64,000 bases of DNA from JAMLHH01 sp035515235 (GTDB lineage: Bacteria; Bacteroidota; Bacteroidia; Chitinophagales; JADIYW01). The stretch is from positions 1 to 64,000 of the forward strand of contig DATJBS010000024.1 of assembly GCA_035515235.1 (NCBI GenBank), written 5' to 3'. This document shows positions 26,807 to 35,902 of this stretch, piece after piece. Every line of letters starts with the position of its first letter. Position 1 is the stretch's first letter. The notes below the pieces were generated by a model. It was given only the letters and a program-made list of their open reading frames with translations, was not told where the DNA came from and ran no database searches. The position numbers and the translations under genes are program-made.

Positions 26807-27235
26807 TCTAAATCTTGTCAGTACGCCATTAGAACTTTATTGTTCATTTGCTCTAGAAGTGAAGACCATCCTCGTGTAAGATTGCAAGAGATATCTGAGG
26901 CATTAGATTCGCCGCCTGCATTTACTTCTAAAATATTACAACATCTTGTCTCTGCAAAATTGATTCAATCCAAAAAAGGAGCGAATGGTGGTTTTGAAAT
27001 GGGAGAAGCAGGATGTTCACATATTACCTTGGGTCAGATTGTAGAAATTATAGAAGGTCATTCTCTGACTGCAGGTTGTATTTTAGGATTATCTGAGTGT
27101 GACGAAAAAAATCCTTGTCCGGTACATCACATCTATTTTCCCATAAAAGTGAACTTAAATTCAAAACTTATGAATATAACCCTAAGCGAAATTTTAAATG
27201 ACCCAAATCTTCTTAACATTAATTTAAAAACGTAA
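26801..27235 (+). CDS. Rrf2-family iron-sulfur regulator, NsrR-like
   Basis: A 144-residue protein with the Rrf2 winged HTH (LSKSCQYAIRTLLFIC, FTSKILQHLVSAKLIQS, KGANGGFEM). Three cysteines at 93, 100 and 106 (C-X6-C-X5-C) match the cluster-binding region of NsrR/IscR-type members, so a nitric-oxide- or redox-sensitive iron-sulfur cluster is likely. It lies 56 bases upstream of norC in the same direction, which supports regulation of NO reduction, as in NsrR. The assignment to NsrR rather than another Rrf2 branch rests on this context. Confidence 0.85.
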   Translation: MLSKSCQYAIRTLLFICSRSEDHPRVRLQEISEALDSPPAFTSKILQHLVSAKLIQSKKGANGGFEMGEAGCSHITLGQIVEIIEGHSLTAGCILGLSECDEKNPCPVHHIYFPIKVNLNSKLMNITLSEILNDPNLLNINLKT

Positions 27236-27252
27236 ACAATTTTTTTAACTTG

Positions 27253-27262
27253 TATCCGGATA
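27253..27262. promoter_or_regulatory. 10-bp palindrome upstream of norC
   Basis: TATCCGGATA is self-complementary and lies about 30 bases before the norC start, in the short gap after the Rrf2 gene. A related GTCCGATAT follows at about 27268. It may be an operator for the Rrf2 regulator or another NO sensor; this is inference. Confidence 0.35.
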
Positions 27263-27291
27263 TTTAAGTCCGATATAAAATCTATAAAACT

Positions 27292-27729
27292 ATGCTATCA
27301 AAAAGTCAAGCTAGAACATTTTTTATAGGAGCCACAGCAGTCAGTTTCCTCGCTTTCATTCTGCTGACGATTTATTCGATGTCTCCCAAAAATGATCAAA
27401 CTAATCATGAAAAGATCACCCCTCAAGTCATAAAAGGAAAGCACTTGTGGGAGGCTAACAATTGTATGGGTTGTCATACTATCATGGGCGAAGGAGGATA
27501 TTACGCACCAGAATTAACCAAAGTAATTGAACGTAAAGGTGCACCCTTAGTCAAAGCAATTCTTCAGATGCCAGTTCCATGGGCTCCAAATGGCCGTAAA
27601 ATGGTCGCTTATGAAATGAGCGAAGAAGATGCTGATGCCCTTGTCGAGTATTTAAAATGGATAGGTGAACTCGATCTAAACGGTTTTGATCGAATTGTTT
27701 CTCCGCTAGCTAAAGAACCTTCAAACTAA
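27292..27729 (+). CDS. norC: Nitric oxide reductase subunit C (membrane cytochrome c)
   Basis: A 145-residue protein with one N-terminal membrane helix (about residues 10-30, FIGATAVSFLAFILLTIYSM) and a periplasmic cytochrome c domain with one haem motif CMGCH (residues 58-62), followed by TIMGEGGYYAPELTKV, typical of NorC. The C-terminal helix AYEMSEEDADALVEYLKWI may hold the axial methionine nearby. NorC passes electrons to NorB, which follows after 12 bases. Length and order match the short-chain cNOR type. Confidence 0.93.
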   Translation: MLSKSQARTFFIGATAVSFLAFILLTIYSMSPKNDQTNHEKITPQVIKGKHLWEANNCMGCHTIMGEGGYYAPELTKVIERKGAPLVKAILQMPVPWAPNGRKMVAYEMSEEDADALVEYLKWIGELDLNGFDRIVSPLAKEPSN

Positions 27730-27741
27730 AAAACACAAATC

Positions 27742-29079
27742 ATGAAATATAGATCACAGAAAGTAGCGTATTGGTTCTTTGCACTTTGCATGCTCCTATT
27801 CGCTTTACAAATAGTTTATGGATTCGTCATGGGATTTGCCAGAATAGGCATGGATGGATTACACGAGTTTATCCCTTTTAACACAGCGAGAGCTGTACAT
27901 ACTAATTTATTAGTTTTTTGGTTGCTATCAGGTTTTATGGGAGCAGCATATTATATCATACCCGAAGAGTCTCAGAATGAATTAGTGAGCGTCAAATGGG
28001 CTTATATCCAATTGATTTCATTTGCACTAGTAGGTGTTGCAGCAGTAGTAGGTTATCACTTTAATATCTGGGAAGGAAGAAAATTCTTGGAAATTCCTCG
28101 AGAGCTAGATTATCTAGTGGTAGTCAACGTACTATTATTTCTCGGATTAATTCTGGCCACTTTATTTAAAGGTAAGCGAAGAACGACAACAGCTCTTGTA
28201 TTAACTATGGGTCTTTTCTTTGCGGCACTTTTATATTTACCTGGTATGATTTGGTTTGATAGCCAAGTAACAGATTCATTCTTCAGATGGTGGGTTGTTC
28301 ATCTTTGGGTAGAAGGTGTTTGGGAATTAATCATGGGAGGTATTTTAGCATTCTTATTGATCAAGTTGACAGGAGTGGACCGTGAAGTCATTGAAAAATG
28401 GTTGTATGTGATTATTGGAATTACATTCTTATCAGGAATTTTAGGAACAGGTCACCACTACTATTACATTGGAGTCAATAAAATTTGGTTAATCGTAGGT
28501 GGAATCTTCTCAAGCTTAGAACCTCTTGCATTCTTAGCCATGGCGTTATTCGCTGTATATATGTACAGAAAAGGAGAGAAATCTCATCCTAATAAAATTG
28601 CTTTATTCTGGACGATTGGTTCAGCTATAGTTTCTTTCGTAGGTGCAGGATTATTAGGTATGGCGCATTCATTGCCTCAAACTAACCTTTACACTCACGG
28701 TACTTTAGTGACTGCGATGCACGGGCACTATGCTTTCTGGGGAGCTTACGCTATGATTGTTTTGGCGATTATTAGTTATGCTTTACCTAATTTGACAGGT
28801 AGAAAACGCTATGATAACAGAAATGGACATTTAGCATTTTGGCTTTCAAATATTGGAATGTTAGGTATGGTCACTGCTTTAGGTGTGGCAGGAGTAGTAC
28901 AAGTATATTTAGAGCGAAGACTTAAAATGGACTTTATGGTGGCTCAAAAAGAAGTAGAAATTCACTTTGTAGTCATGTTGATTTGTGCTACTGTTTTTGC
29001 AATAGGAATTATATTTTATATGTATGAGTTCATCAAATATGGCTTGCCTACTGACGAAGCTTTAGAAGAGAATAATTAA
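27742..29079 (+). CDS. norB: Nitric oxide reductase subunit B (haem-copper oxidase family)
   Basis: A 445-residue integral membrane protein with about 12 helices. It reduces NO to N2O at a haem b3/non-haem iron site. Visible ligands are His53 and His329 (low-spin haem b), His327 (haem b3), and His187, His238, His239 with Glu191 (non-haem iron), which fit the pattern of Pseudomonas NorB. Key segments are WVVHLWVEGVWEL, GTGHHYYYIG and AMHGHYAFWGAY. There is no fused N-terminal quinol domain, so it is a cytochrome-c type enzyme using NorC. It is part of a norCBQD operon. Confidence 0.95.
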   Translation: MKYRSQKVAYWFFALCMLLFALQIVYGFVMGFARIGMDGLHEFIPFNTARAVHTNLLVFWLLSGFMGAAYYIIPEESQNELVSVKWAYIQLISFALVGVAAVVGYHFNIWEGRKFLEIPRELDYLVVVNVLLFLGLILATLFKGKRRTTTALVLTMGLFFAALLYLPGMIWFDSQVTDSFFRWWVVHLWVEGVWELIMGGILAFLLIKLTGVDREVIEKWLYVIIGITFLSGILGTGHHYYYIGVNKIWLIVGGIFSSLEPLAFLAMALFAVYMYRKGEKSHPNKIALFWTIGSAIVSFVGAGLLGMAHSLPQTNLYTHGTLVTAMHGHYAFWGAYAMIVLAIISYALPNLTGRKRYDNRNGHLAFWLSNIGMLGMVTALGVAGVVQVYLERRLKMDFMVAQKEVEIHFVVMLICATVFAIGIIFYMYEFIKYGLPTDEALEENN

Positions 29080-29099
29080 GATCACTGGAAATAATTGAT

Positions 29100-29906
29100 A
29101 TGGAAATTTTAACAGAAGAGGAAAAAGCTCTTAAACAAGTTCCTTATTATTTAGAAACAGCGAAAGAATCTGCAGTTTTTAAACATGCACATCAAAATAA
29201 CCTGCCCCTTTTAATTAAGGGGCCTACAGGTACTGGAAAATCTAGATTTGTCGAATATATGGCACATCAATTTGAGCAAGAATTGATTACCATCAGTTGT
29301 CATGAGGAAACTTCCGCTACCGACTTAATAGGACGGTTTATTTTAAAAGGTATGGAAACCGTGTGGCAAGATGGACCACTCACAAAAGCTGTGAAAAATG
29401 GATCTATACTTTATTTAGATGAAGTAGCAGAAGCTCGGCCAGATATCATTGTTGCTATTCACTCTCTGACAGATCATAGAAGAGAATTGTATATTGACAA
29501 AACTGGCGAAACCGTCAAAGCTCACGAAGATTTTATGTTAGTAGCTTCTTATAATCCTGGATATCAAAAAGGATTTAAAGAATTGAAACCCTCTACTAGA
29601 CAGCGTTTTGTGGCGATTAGCTTCAATTATCCTATTGCAGAACAAGAAATTGAGATTTTAATTAAAGAAACAAAGATTGATTCTAAGATTGCAAAACAAT
29701 TGGTGAACATCGGAAATAAAATTAGAAACTTAACAGAATTAGGACTTGCAGAAACAGTTTCGACTAGACTTTTAGTAGATGCTGCTCTGCTCATTCATAG
29801 TGGTTTGCCGAAAAGATTATCGGTGGACGTAGCTATGATAGAACCTTTGACTGATGAGGACCAAACACTTCAAGCGTTGAAAGATTTAGCACATTTGATG
29901 ATATAA
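29100..29906 (+). CDS. norQ: NorQ/CbbQ-type MoxR AAA+ ATPase
   Basis: A 268-residue AAA+ protein of the MoxR class. Walker A is GPTGTGKS (residues 41-48) and Walker B is ILYLDEVAEA (Asp107, Glu108). DEDQTL and a C-terminal helical lid follow. NorQ works with NorD as a chaperone pair that inserts the non-haem iron into the NorB active site. It starts 20 bases after norB and precedes a VWA protein by 32 bases, the normal order. All ATPase residues appear intact. Confidence 0.92.
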   Translation: MEILTEEEKALKQVPYYLETAKESAVFKHAHQNNLPLLIKGPTGTGKSRFVEYMAHQFEQELITISCHEETSATDLIGRFILKGMETVWQDGPLTKAVKNGSILYLDEVAEARPDIIVAIHSLTDHRRELYIDKTGETVKAHEDFMLVASYNPGYQKGFKELKPSTRQRFVAISFNYPIAEQEIEILIKETKIDSKIAKQLVNIGNKIRNLTELGLAETVSTRLLVDAALLIHSGLPKRLSVDVAMIEPLTDEDQTLQALKDLAHLMI

Positions 29907-29938
29907 ATTGAATTTGTTATTGCCTTAAATTTAGCAAG

Positions 29939-31705
29939 ATGGGATTAGATATTGATGAATGGATTTACGGAGCTGCTGTTAAATTTTTTAAAAGGAAAAA
30001 AAAGAAAGCGTTTGATGATTTGACTCATAAAGTTGAATTAAAAGATATTAGACCAAGATTAACAATTTTGGCGAGAGCATTATGTGGCGAAGCCATAGAG
30101 ATTTATCCTGCAGAAGAGGAAGGAGGTTATAAAGACAATATCTTTTTCTTGCCTTCTTCTTTTGCAGAATTTTCTACAATTGAAGAGAATACTTCCTTTT
30201 ACTTATATCGTACTCTTTATTTATTTCAACAAAGAGAGCTTCGATTGAATTGGAAAGAAAAATCTATAGAATTAGCACTTTCAAGAGAAAAAGCCACTGA
30301 AAGTTCTACAGAGGTTTTAAAGCATTTGGCTATAGATTTCCCAGAATTAATTTCGCTTCACGATAGATTAAAAGAACAATTTTTACAAAGAGAATTTCTT
30401 GAAGAAGTAGCATCCTATTGGTTGTACGGAAAATGGATGTCGAATGATTTATTACCCAACAAATTCGATAATGCATTAGAAAATTTTGACGAGAATGAAA
30501 AAGCAAAAGAGGTCAATGATATTAAAACGGTCATGGACGCTCCTGCGATAGAAGAGGTAGAAAGCTTAACTGTCGATAAAAAGCAGCAAGAAGATTATGT
30601 GTTGTTGCATAATTTTGAAAAAGTAGAAACGGCTGAAGAGACAGGTGGAGTTTGGCGAGACTTTGACGGACAAGATGAATTAAAAGAACATCAGAGTGCG
30701 TTGGAAGAATTGAAAATGAATCAAACTGTAAGAGTCGATAATGCTGTACATTCCATATTTAGAGCAGAATTTGTAGAAAACACCACAGTCCTAGAAAGTT
30801 CGGAGAAAGATTACGAAGGTTTTCATTATAAATACGATGAATGGGATTATTCTAATAGAAGTTATAAAAAAGATTTCTGTAGCGTATATCCTGCTTCTCC
30901 TTTTCAATCAAATCCCTCTTATTACCAAAAAACAATAAAAGAGCACGCCACTATATTAATGGGGCTGCGAAAAATGATCACTTCTTTGAATAATAAAATG
31001 AAGTGGCAAAAAAGACAAAAGCAAGGTGAAGAGTTTGATTTAGATGCTCTATTAGACAGAAATATTGATATTCTGGCGGGCAAATCTCCTGATGAGAATA
31101 TCTTCTATACCAAAAGGAAGACCGAAAAAGACATTTCTATTTTATTACTCTTAGACATCAGTCTTTCTTCAGATGGCTACGCTTTAAATAATCGAATCAT
31201 TGATGTAGAAAAAGATGTTTCAATACTATTTGGAGAAATATTAAATGAGTTCAATATTGATTTTGCAATAGATTGCTTTTACTCCAAAACTAGAAATTAC
31301 GCTTCGTACATCAGTTTGAAAGAATTTGATGAGCCATGGAGTACCGGAAAAGATAAAATTGGTGGAATAGAACCTATAGGTTATACGAGAATCGGAACAG
31401 CATTAAGACATGCTGGTGCGAGAATTTCGGCACGAGACACGAGCAAGAAATGGGTCATTCTCATCTCTGACGGTAAACCGAATGATTACGATAAATACGA
31501 AGGTAAATACGGTGTTCAAGATGTGAAACAAGCACTGAGAGAATTGAACGAGAAAAATGTCCAGTCTTATGCTTTAGCAATTGAAGCACAAGCAAAATAC
31601 TACCTACCTCAAATGTTCGGCAAAAATCACTATCAAATTTTATCGAGTCCAAAAAACTTGATCGATAGCTTGGTGCATTTGTTTGTGAAGATTCAACATG
31701 GATAA
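29939..31705 (+). CDS. norD: NorD-like von Willebrand factor A protein
   Basis: A 588-residue cytoplasmic protein. The C-terminal ~190 residues form a VWA domain with the MIDAS motif DISLS (Asp406 onward), then GYTRIGTALRHA and WVILISDGKPNDYD. The N-terminal half is helical, as in NorD/CbbO proteins, and carries a Glu/Lys-rich linker at about residues 185-260. NorD pairs with NorQ for NorB cofactor insertion. It is the last gene of the nor operon; about 150 bases of AT-rich sequence follow. Confidence 0.9.
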   Translation: MGLDIDEWIYGAAVKFFKRKKKKAFDDLTHKVELKDIRPRLTILARALCGEAIEIYPAEEEGGYKDNIFFLPSSFAEFSTIEENTSFYLYRTLYLFQQRELRLNWKEKSIELALSREKATESSTEVLKHLAIDFPELISLHDRLKEQFLQREFLEEVASYWLYGKWMSNDLLPNKFDNALENFDENEKAKEVNDIKTVMDAPAIEEVESLTVDKKQQEDYVLLHNFEKVETAEETGGVWRDFDGQDELKEHQSALEELKMNQTVRVDNAVHSIFRAEFVENTTVLESSEKDYEGFHYKYDEWDYSNRSYKKDFCSVYPASPFQSNPSYYQKTIKEHATILMGLRKMITSLNNKMKWQKRQKQGEEFDLDALLDRNIDILAGKSPDENIFYTKRKTEKDISILLLLDISLSSDGYALNNRIIDVEKDVSILFGEILNEFNIDFAIDCFYSKTRNYASYISLKEFDEPWSTGKDKIGGIEPIGYTRIGTALRHAGARISARDTSKKWVILISDGKPNDYDKYEGKYGVQDVKQALRELNEKNVQSYALAIEAQAKYYLPQMFGKNHYQILSSPKNLIDSLVHLFVKIQHG

Positions 31706-31853
31706 GGGGAACTTTGACTCATATCCCAAGTCCATTTTCATTATTATGGATGAGATAATAAAGACTCGATAAGTTATTTCCTATATTTTTTCTGCCCATT
31801 TTATAGTTTTCTTATTTTTACTTTTTTACAAAATTTTGAATAATTGAGCCTAA

Positions 31854-32459
31854 AATTTCAGAATAACTACTACAAGTTTACAATCTTGGGATTATGCTTC
31901 ACAAGGCATGTATTTTATTACGATATGCACAAAAGATCGATTGCATTTTTTCGGAGAGATAACCAATGGTGAAATGAATTTTTCAGAAATAGGAAAAATC
32001 GTTGAAACAGAATGGATAAAAACACCAGAAATCAGATTTGATATGAATTTAGAATTGGGCGAATTTGTGATTATGCCCAATCATTTTCATGCAATCATCA
32101 TTATTGGCAAAAATGAATACAATGCCAATACCAATTCCATTCCCAACCCCAACACCGTCATTGGTAGAGGCGCAATGCATTGCGCCTCTACCAATGACGA
32201 TGGCGTCCCAACCGATGATGGGGATAATGGTGGAAATCAATTCGGACCGCAATCCAAAAATTTGGCTTCGATTATTCGTGGATTTAAATCATCTGTAACG
32301 ACCTATGCTAGAAAAAATAATTTATCTTTTAATTGGCAACCTCGGTTTCACGACCATATCATTCGATCAATGAATGATTACCATAGGATGTTAAATTATA
32401 TCCTGACTAATCCTCAAAACTGGAATGAAGACTCTTTCAATAATATCCAAGATGTGTGA
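31854..32459 (+). pseudogene. REP-associated-type Y1 transposase gene with uncertain start
   Basis: From the ATG at 31908 the frame encodes 183 residues typical of the Y1/REP-associated transposase family: YFITICTKDRLHFFG, VIMPNHFHAIIII (the HuH motif is HFH), SSVTTYARKN, and RFHDHIIRSMNDY, which contains the catalytic tyrosine region. In-frame sequence upstream, from 31854, still reads like the family N terminus (LQSWDYASQG) but has no start codon, so the gene is probably 5'-damaged or uses a poor start. A perfect 42-bp palindrome is embedded in frame (32157-32198). The copy stands alone after norD. These enzymes mobilise REP-type palindromes by single-strand transposition. Confidence 0.65.
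32157..32198. repeat. Perfect 42-bp palindrome inside the transposase gene
   Basis: The left arm is GTCATTGGTAGAGGCGCAATG and the right arm is its exact reverse complement, with no loop. It is translated in frame as VIGRGAMHCASTND on the + strand. The GC-rich core GGCGCAATGCATTGCGCC stands out in this AT-rich genome. It matches the type of REP-like palindrome moved by this transposase family. Confidence 0.85.
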
Positions 32460-32523
32460 TGATATTGAATAGAAAATAAACTAACAAAGCTGAAACTATT
32501 CCTAGTGTTCTTCCCCCAAAAAC

Positions 32524-32555
32524 AAAAAATGCTGAAGTTTCCTCCAGCGTTTTTC
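32524..32555 (-). terminator. Intrinsic terminator for the M49 peptidase gene
   Basis: On the reverse strand the stem CGCTG/CAGCA, flanked by A and T runs, lies about 20 bases after the stop of the peptidase gene and ends in a T run. It also separates the convergent transposase gene. Confidence 0.7.
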
Positions 32556-32574
32556 ATTATGATATAATTCACTT

Positions 32575-34620
32575 TTAATTTTTTACAGGAAGGAAATTGT
32601 ATTCTTTGCCATATTCTAACATTTGGTCAAAGAAGGAATCGGGATAAGAGATTTTCACATCTTTAATATTTCCTTTTTTATCATGAATCGCTTCTAATTT
32701 AGGTTGGATAAAGCCTTTGTATGGTTTGATGTTTAATACATCGTATCTAGCTATGACTTCTTGATGAAGTTTTGGGTCGACTTTTACGCCGTAAGTTTCT
32801 ACTAGATTTTTTCCAGCTTCATAATCACCTTCTGATTTGATTCTTTGGATTTCTCTTAGTAAATCACCGAATAATATTCTCAATTTATCATAGTCATTGA
32901 CTTGAACATAAGTTTTATTGTCTTTTTTGATAAACTCTACTACATTTTCAGCTTTCCCTTTTTCATACACCCAATAGGCATTCAATGCTCTATTGCGCAT
33001 ATGAGCTTCCTCGATTTCATCGCCTAATTTGATTCTTGTTAATTGTGTCATTAAGCCGTTCATCATATAACTGTCGTATTCTGCTTTCCCTACTTCTATA
33101 GATGGCATCACTCCAATTTCTACGAGTTTCGGGTCTATTGCATAATATAAAGCCACTAAATCTGCTCTAGCTTCTTCTAATGTAGAAGCATAATTTTTTA
33201 AAGTTTTGTCAGGTGTGCCGATTCCAGGATTGATTTGTCCGGAAGCGTGGCCGATACATTCATGCATATCTGTGTGAAGGTCGCTAGACAAATTCCCGTA
33301 CTTTTTTATTCTCTTCAAAACTTCCTGATTGACAGCAAATTCATCTAAAAACCCTGAGCTGGTACTAGTCGTGTTATAAGCGGCTACAATATTTCCTAAT
33401 GAAACAGATTTAGAACCATATACTTTTCTCAACCATTCAGAGTTCGGTAAGTTGATACCAATAGGAGTCGTAGGAGCAGCATCACCAGATTCCATCACTA
33501 CATTAATGACTTTTGCATTGATGCCGACAACTTTTTGCTTTTTATGTTCAGGTATAAGTGGAGAATTATCCTCAAACCATTGTGCTTCATTGGCGATTGC
33601 TTCAATTCTTTTAGACGCTTCAAAATCTTTAATCGAAACTATAGACTCATAACTCCCTTTGATTCCTAAAGCATCATTATATACTTCTATAAATCCATTG
33701 GTAAAATCGACTACTGTTTCAGTGATTTGCAACCATTCGATATTGTATTCGTCCCATAATTTCAAATCGCCAGTTTTGTAATATTCGACTAATATCTTTA
33801 AAGCTTTAGCTTGTCTAGGACTTTCTGCAAATGGTATTGCTTTTTCTAACCAATAAATACTTTTGTCAATAGCAGGTCCATACATTCCTCCAGATTTCCA
33901 TACTTTCTCCTGAATTTCCCCGTTTGCTTTTAAAAGTTTGGAATTCAAACCCCATTCAGGCTCGTGATCAGAGTTAGGGAAAGTAGAGTAAAATTGTTCA
34001 ACCTCCTCAGCTGTAACTCCTTCGTAAAAGTTGTTGGCAGAATTCGTGACGTGATCAATATCTTTAGTAAGCGTGACCATTTTAGACATATAATTCTTGT
34101 CGAAAATCACTTTTTTCATTTTATCTATAAATGCATCTACAGATTCACCTTCAGCTAGAGGTAAGCTTTTGCTATCTGAATTTCTAATAAATTCAGAGAA
34201 ATATTCAAAAGTAAATTCTGGTAATATTTTGTCATTAGAGTAATGATGATGAATACCATTGCTAAACCAAACTCTGCCTGCATAAGTAAGTAATTCGTCC
34301 CAGTTTTTACCTGATTTCTCTCCTTTATAGGTATGGATGATGGTTTCTAATGTTTTTCTGATAGTGAGATTATAGGGATTTCTTTGGTCGTAAATGATAT
34401 CTCTACCCGCTAGTGAAGCTTCAGATAAATAGTAAGCCAAAGTTTTTTGCTGTAATGTCAATTGATTCCATCCAGGCACCTCATATTGTATGATTTGTAA
34501 ATCGGCAAAAGTATTAGGATAGGAAGTATTGTTAGAATTGGATACATTTTTTGTTCCACTACAAGACAAAGTGAAAATTACAGTAGCCATTAATATTAAA
34601 ATGTTGGAAGCTTTTTTCAT
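32575..34620 (-). CDS. Dipeptidyl-peptidase III-like (M49) lipoprotein peptidase
   Basis: The start is set at the ATG at 34620 (MKKASNILILM); a TTG 15 bases upstream is in frame. The 681-residue protein has a lipoprotein signal peptide ending in TLSCSG, so it is probably anchored on the outer or inner membrane facing the periplasm. The zinc motif HECIGH (residues 453-458) and the downstream EEARADLVALY glutamate motif define the M49 family, which releases dipeptides from peptide N termini. Secreted or lipoprotein M49 enzymes are common in Bacteroidota. It is transcribed divergently from exbB. Confidence 0.9.
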   Translation of the reverse strand: MKKASNILILMATVIFTLSCSGTKNVSNSNNTSYPNTFADLQIIQYEVPGWNQLTLQQKTLAYYLSEASLAGRDIIYDQRNPYNLTIRKTLETIIHTYKGEKSGKNWDELLTYAGRVWFSNGIHHHYSNDKILPEFTFEYFSEFIRNSDSKSLPLAEGESVDAFIDKMKKVIFDKNYMSKMVTLTKDIDHVTNSANNFYEGVTAEEVEQFYSTFPNSDHEPEWGLNSKLLKANGEIQEKVWKSGGMYGPAIDKSIYWLEKAIPFAESPRQAKALKILVEYYKTGDLKLWDEYNIEWLQITETVVDFTNGFIEVYNDALGIKGSYESIVSIKDFEASKRIEAIANEAQWFEDNSPLIPEHKKQKVVGINAKVINVVMESGDAAPTTPIGINLPNSEWLRKVYGSKSVSLGNIVAAYNTTSTSSGFLDEFAVNQEVLKRIKKYGNLSSDLHTDMHECIGHASGQINPGIGTPDKTLKNYASTLEEARADLVALYYAIDPKLVEIGVMPSIEVGKAEYDSYMMNGLMTQLTRIKLGDEIEEAHMRNRALNAYWVYEKGKAENVVEFIKKDNKTYVQVNDYDKLRILFGDLLREIQRIKSEGDYEAGKNLVETYGVKVDPKLHQEVIARYDVLNIKPYKGFIQPKLEAIHDKKGNIKDVKISYPDSFFDQMLEYGKEYNFLPVKN

Positions 34621-35064
34621 GTAGGATCGTTTCAATTTTAAACCTCAATTTATAAGTTTTGTTTTATAAATGCTTTTAAGTTGGGGATAATAGGAAAATT
34701 CATTTTTATTATTTTAAAGTTTTAATGGATTAAAATGATGTTAAGAAGGTTTGTCTGTATTAGTTTTGTGTGAATAATACGGTTTTGTAAAAATGTTATT
34801 TTGTATTAAAATGGCATATTTCTAATTCTTTTTTGCAGAATAATTCAATTATTCAATATTAAATTTAATCTTTAGGCACGAATATGGATAAAGAGTAAAT
34901 ATTGAACTGCAATTACATAAAACTTCCTTAATCTTTTCTAAACAGTAAAAATATATCCTCTAAAAGAAGGAGATTATTACATTTGTTTGTAAAAACCTTA
35001 GGATTAATAAAATTTACAATTATTTTTACCGACATCAAAAAAAACAAAACAAAAAACAAACGGT
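34621..35064. other. Divergent promoter region between M49 peptidase and exbB
   Basis: 444 bases of AT-rich DNA with no gene. TACATTTG at 34978-34985 fits the Bacteroidota -7 element TAnnTTTG and lies about 80 bases before exbB, but no clear -33 TTTG is seen at the proper distance. No repeats stand out. Confidence 0.35.
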
Positions 35065-35883
35065 ATGGCTCAAGCAAAACCAGCTCAACAAGCTAAGCAA
35101 GGTGGTGGATTTAAGCTCCCTTCAGGATTAATTATCCTTGTTGCTTTCATTGCATCGGAATTAATTTTCCATTTAATTTTTGGCGCAGAATCCAACTTTA
35201 CAGCACCAGACAAAGTAACTCCTAAAGAAGGAAACTATTTGGGTGTAGTATATCATGGTGGTTTCGTAGTTCCATTCTTGATGGCGATGTTCATGACAGT
35301 AGTTGCAATCAGTATTGAAAGATACTTATCTATTGGAAAAGCATCAGGATCAGGAAAAACAGCAGACTTCTTAAAAGCGCTTAAAGTCAATCTTAACAAC
35401 GGAAATATCAGCGGTGCAATTGCTGCATGTGATAAACAAAAAGGTTCTGTTGCAAACGTAGTACAAGCAGGTCTTCATAAATACGAAGAAATGCAGACTA
35501 ACACAAAATTGACTACAGAGCAAAAAGTGTTGAACATTTCTAAAGAGTTAGAAGAAGCTACTACACTTGAGTTGCCTATGCTACAAAAGAATTTATCTAT
35601 TCTTGCTACACTTGCATCAGTATCTACATTGATCGCATTGTTCGGTACAGTATTAGGTATGATTCGTGCGTTTGCGGCACTTGCAGTTGCAGGTGCACCA
35701 GATCCAGGAAAATTAGCAACAGGTATTTCTGAGGCTTTGATCAATACAGCAATTGGTATTTTTACTTCTGCTATATCGATTATTAGCTACAACTATTTTA
35801 CTGGAATGATTGATGATTTGACTTTCTCTATCGATGAGATTGGTTTCAGTATCACTCAAACTTTCGCAGCAAATAATAACTAA
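35065..35883 (+). CDS. exbB: ExbB/TolQ/MotA-family proton channel protein
   Basis: A 272-residue inner-membrane protein with three main helices: about residues 22-44, 68-90 (PFLMAMFMTVVAISIERY), and a C-terminal pair at about 170-235 with ATLASVSTLIALFGTVLGMIR, the conserved signature of the family. It forms the proton channel with ExbD and powers TonB-dependent uptake at the outer membrane. It is followed within 19 bases by two exbD genes and then tonB, a standard Bacteroidota arrangement. The N terminus is Ala/Gln-rich and cytoplasmic. Confidence 0.92.
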   Translation: MAQAKPAQQAKQGGGFKLPSGLIILVAFIASELIFHLIFGAESNFTAPDKVTPKEGNYLGVVYHGGFVVPFLMAMFMTVVAISIERYLSIGKASGSGKTADFLKALKVNLNNGNISGAIAACDKQKGSVANVVQAGLHKYEEMQTNTKLTTEQKVLNISKELEEATTLELPMLQKNLSILATLASVSTLIALFGTVLGMIRAFAALAVAGAPDPGKLATGISEALINTAIGIFTSAISIISYNYFTGMIDDLTFSIDEIGFSITQTFAANNN

Positions 35884-35902
35884 TCCAAACAATCTCTGAA
35901 GA

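Noticed and set aside
32049..32252. Reverse-strand open frame through the 42-bp palindrome
   Set aside because: It exists only because the palindrome reads the same on both strands; no start context or similarity beyond it.
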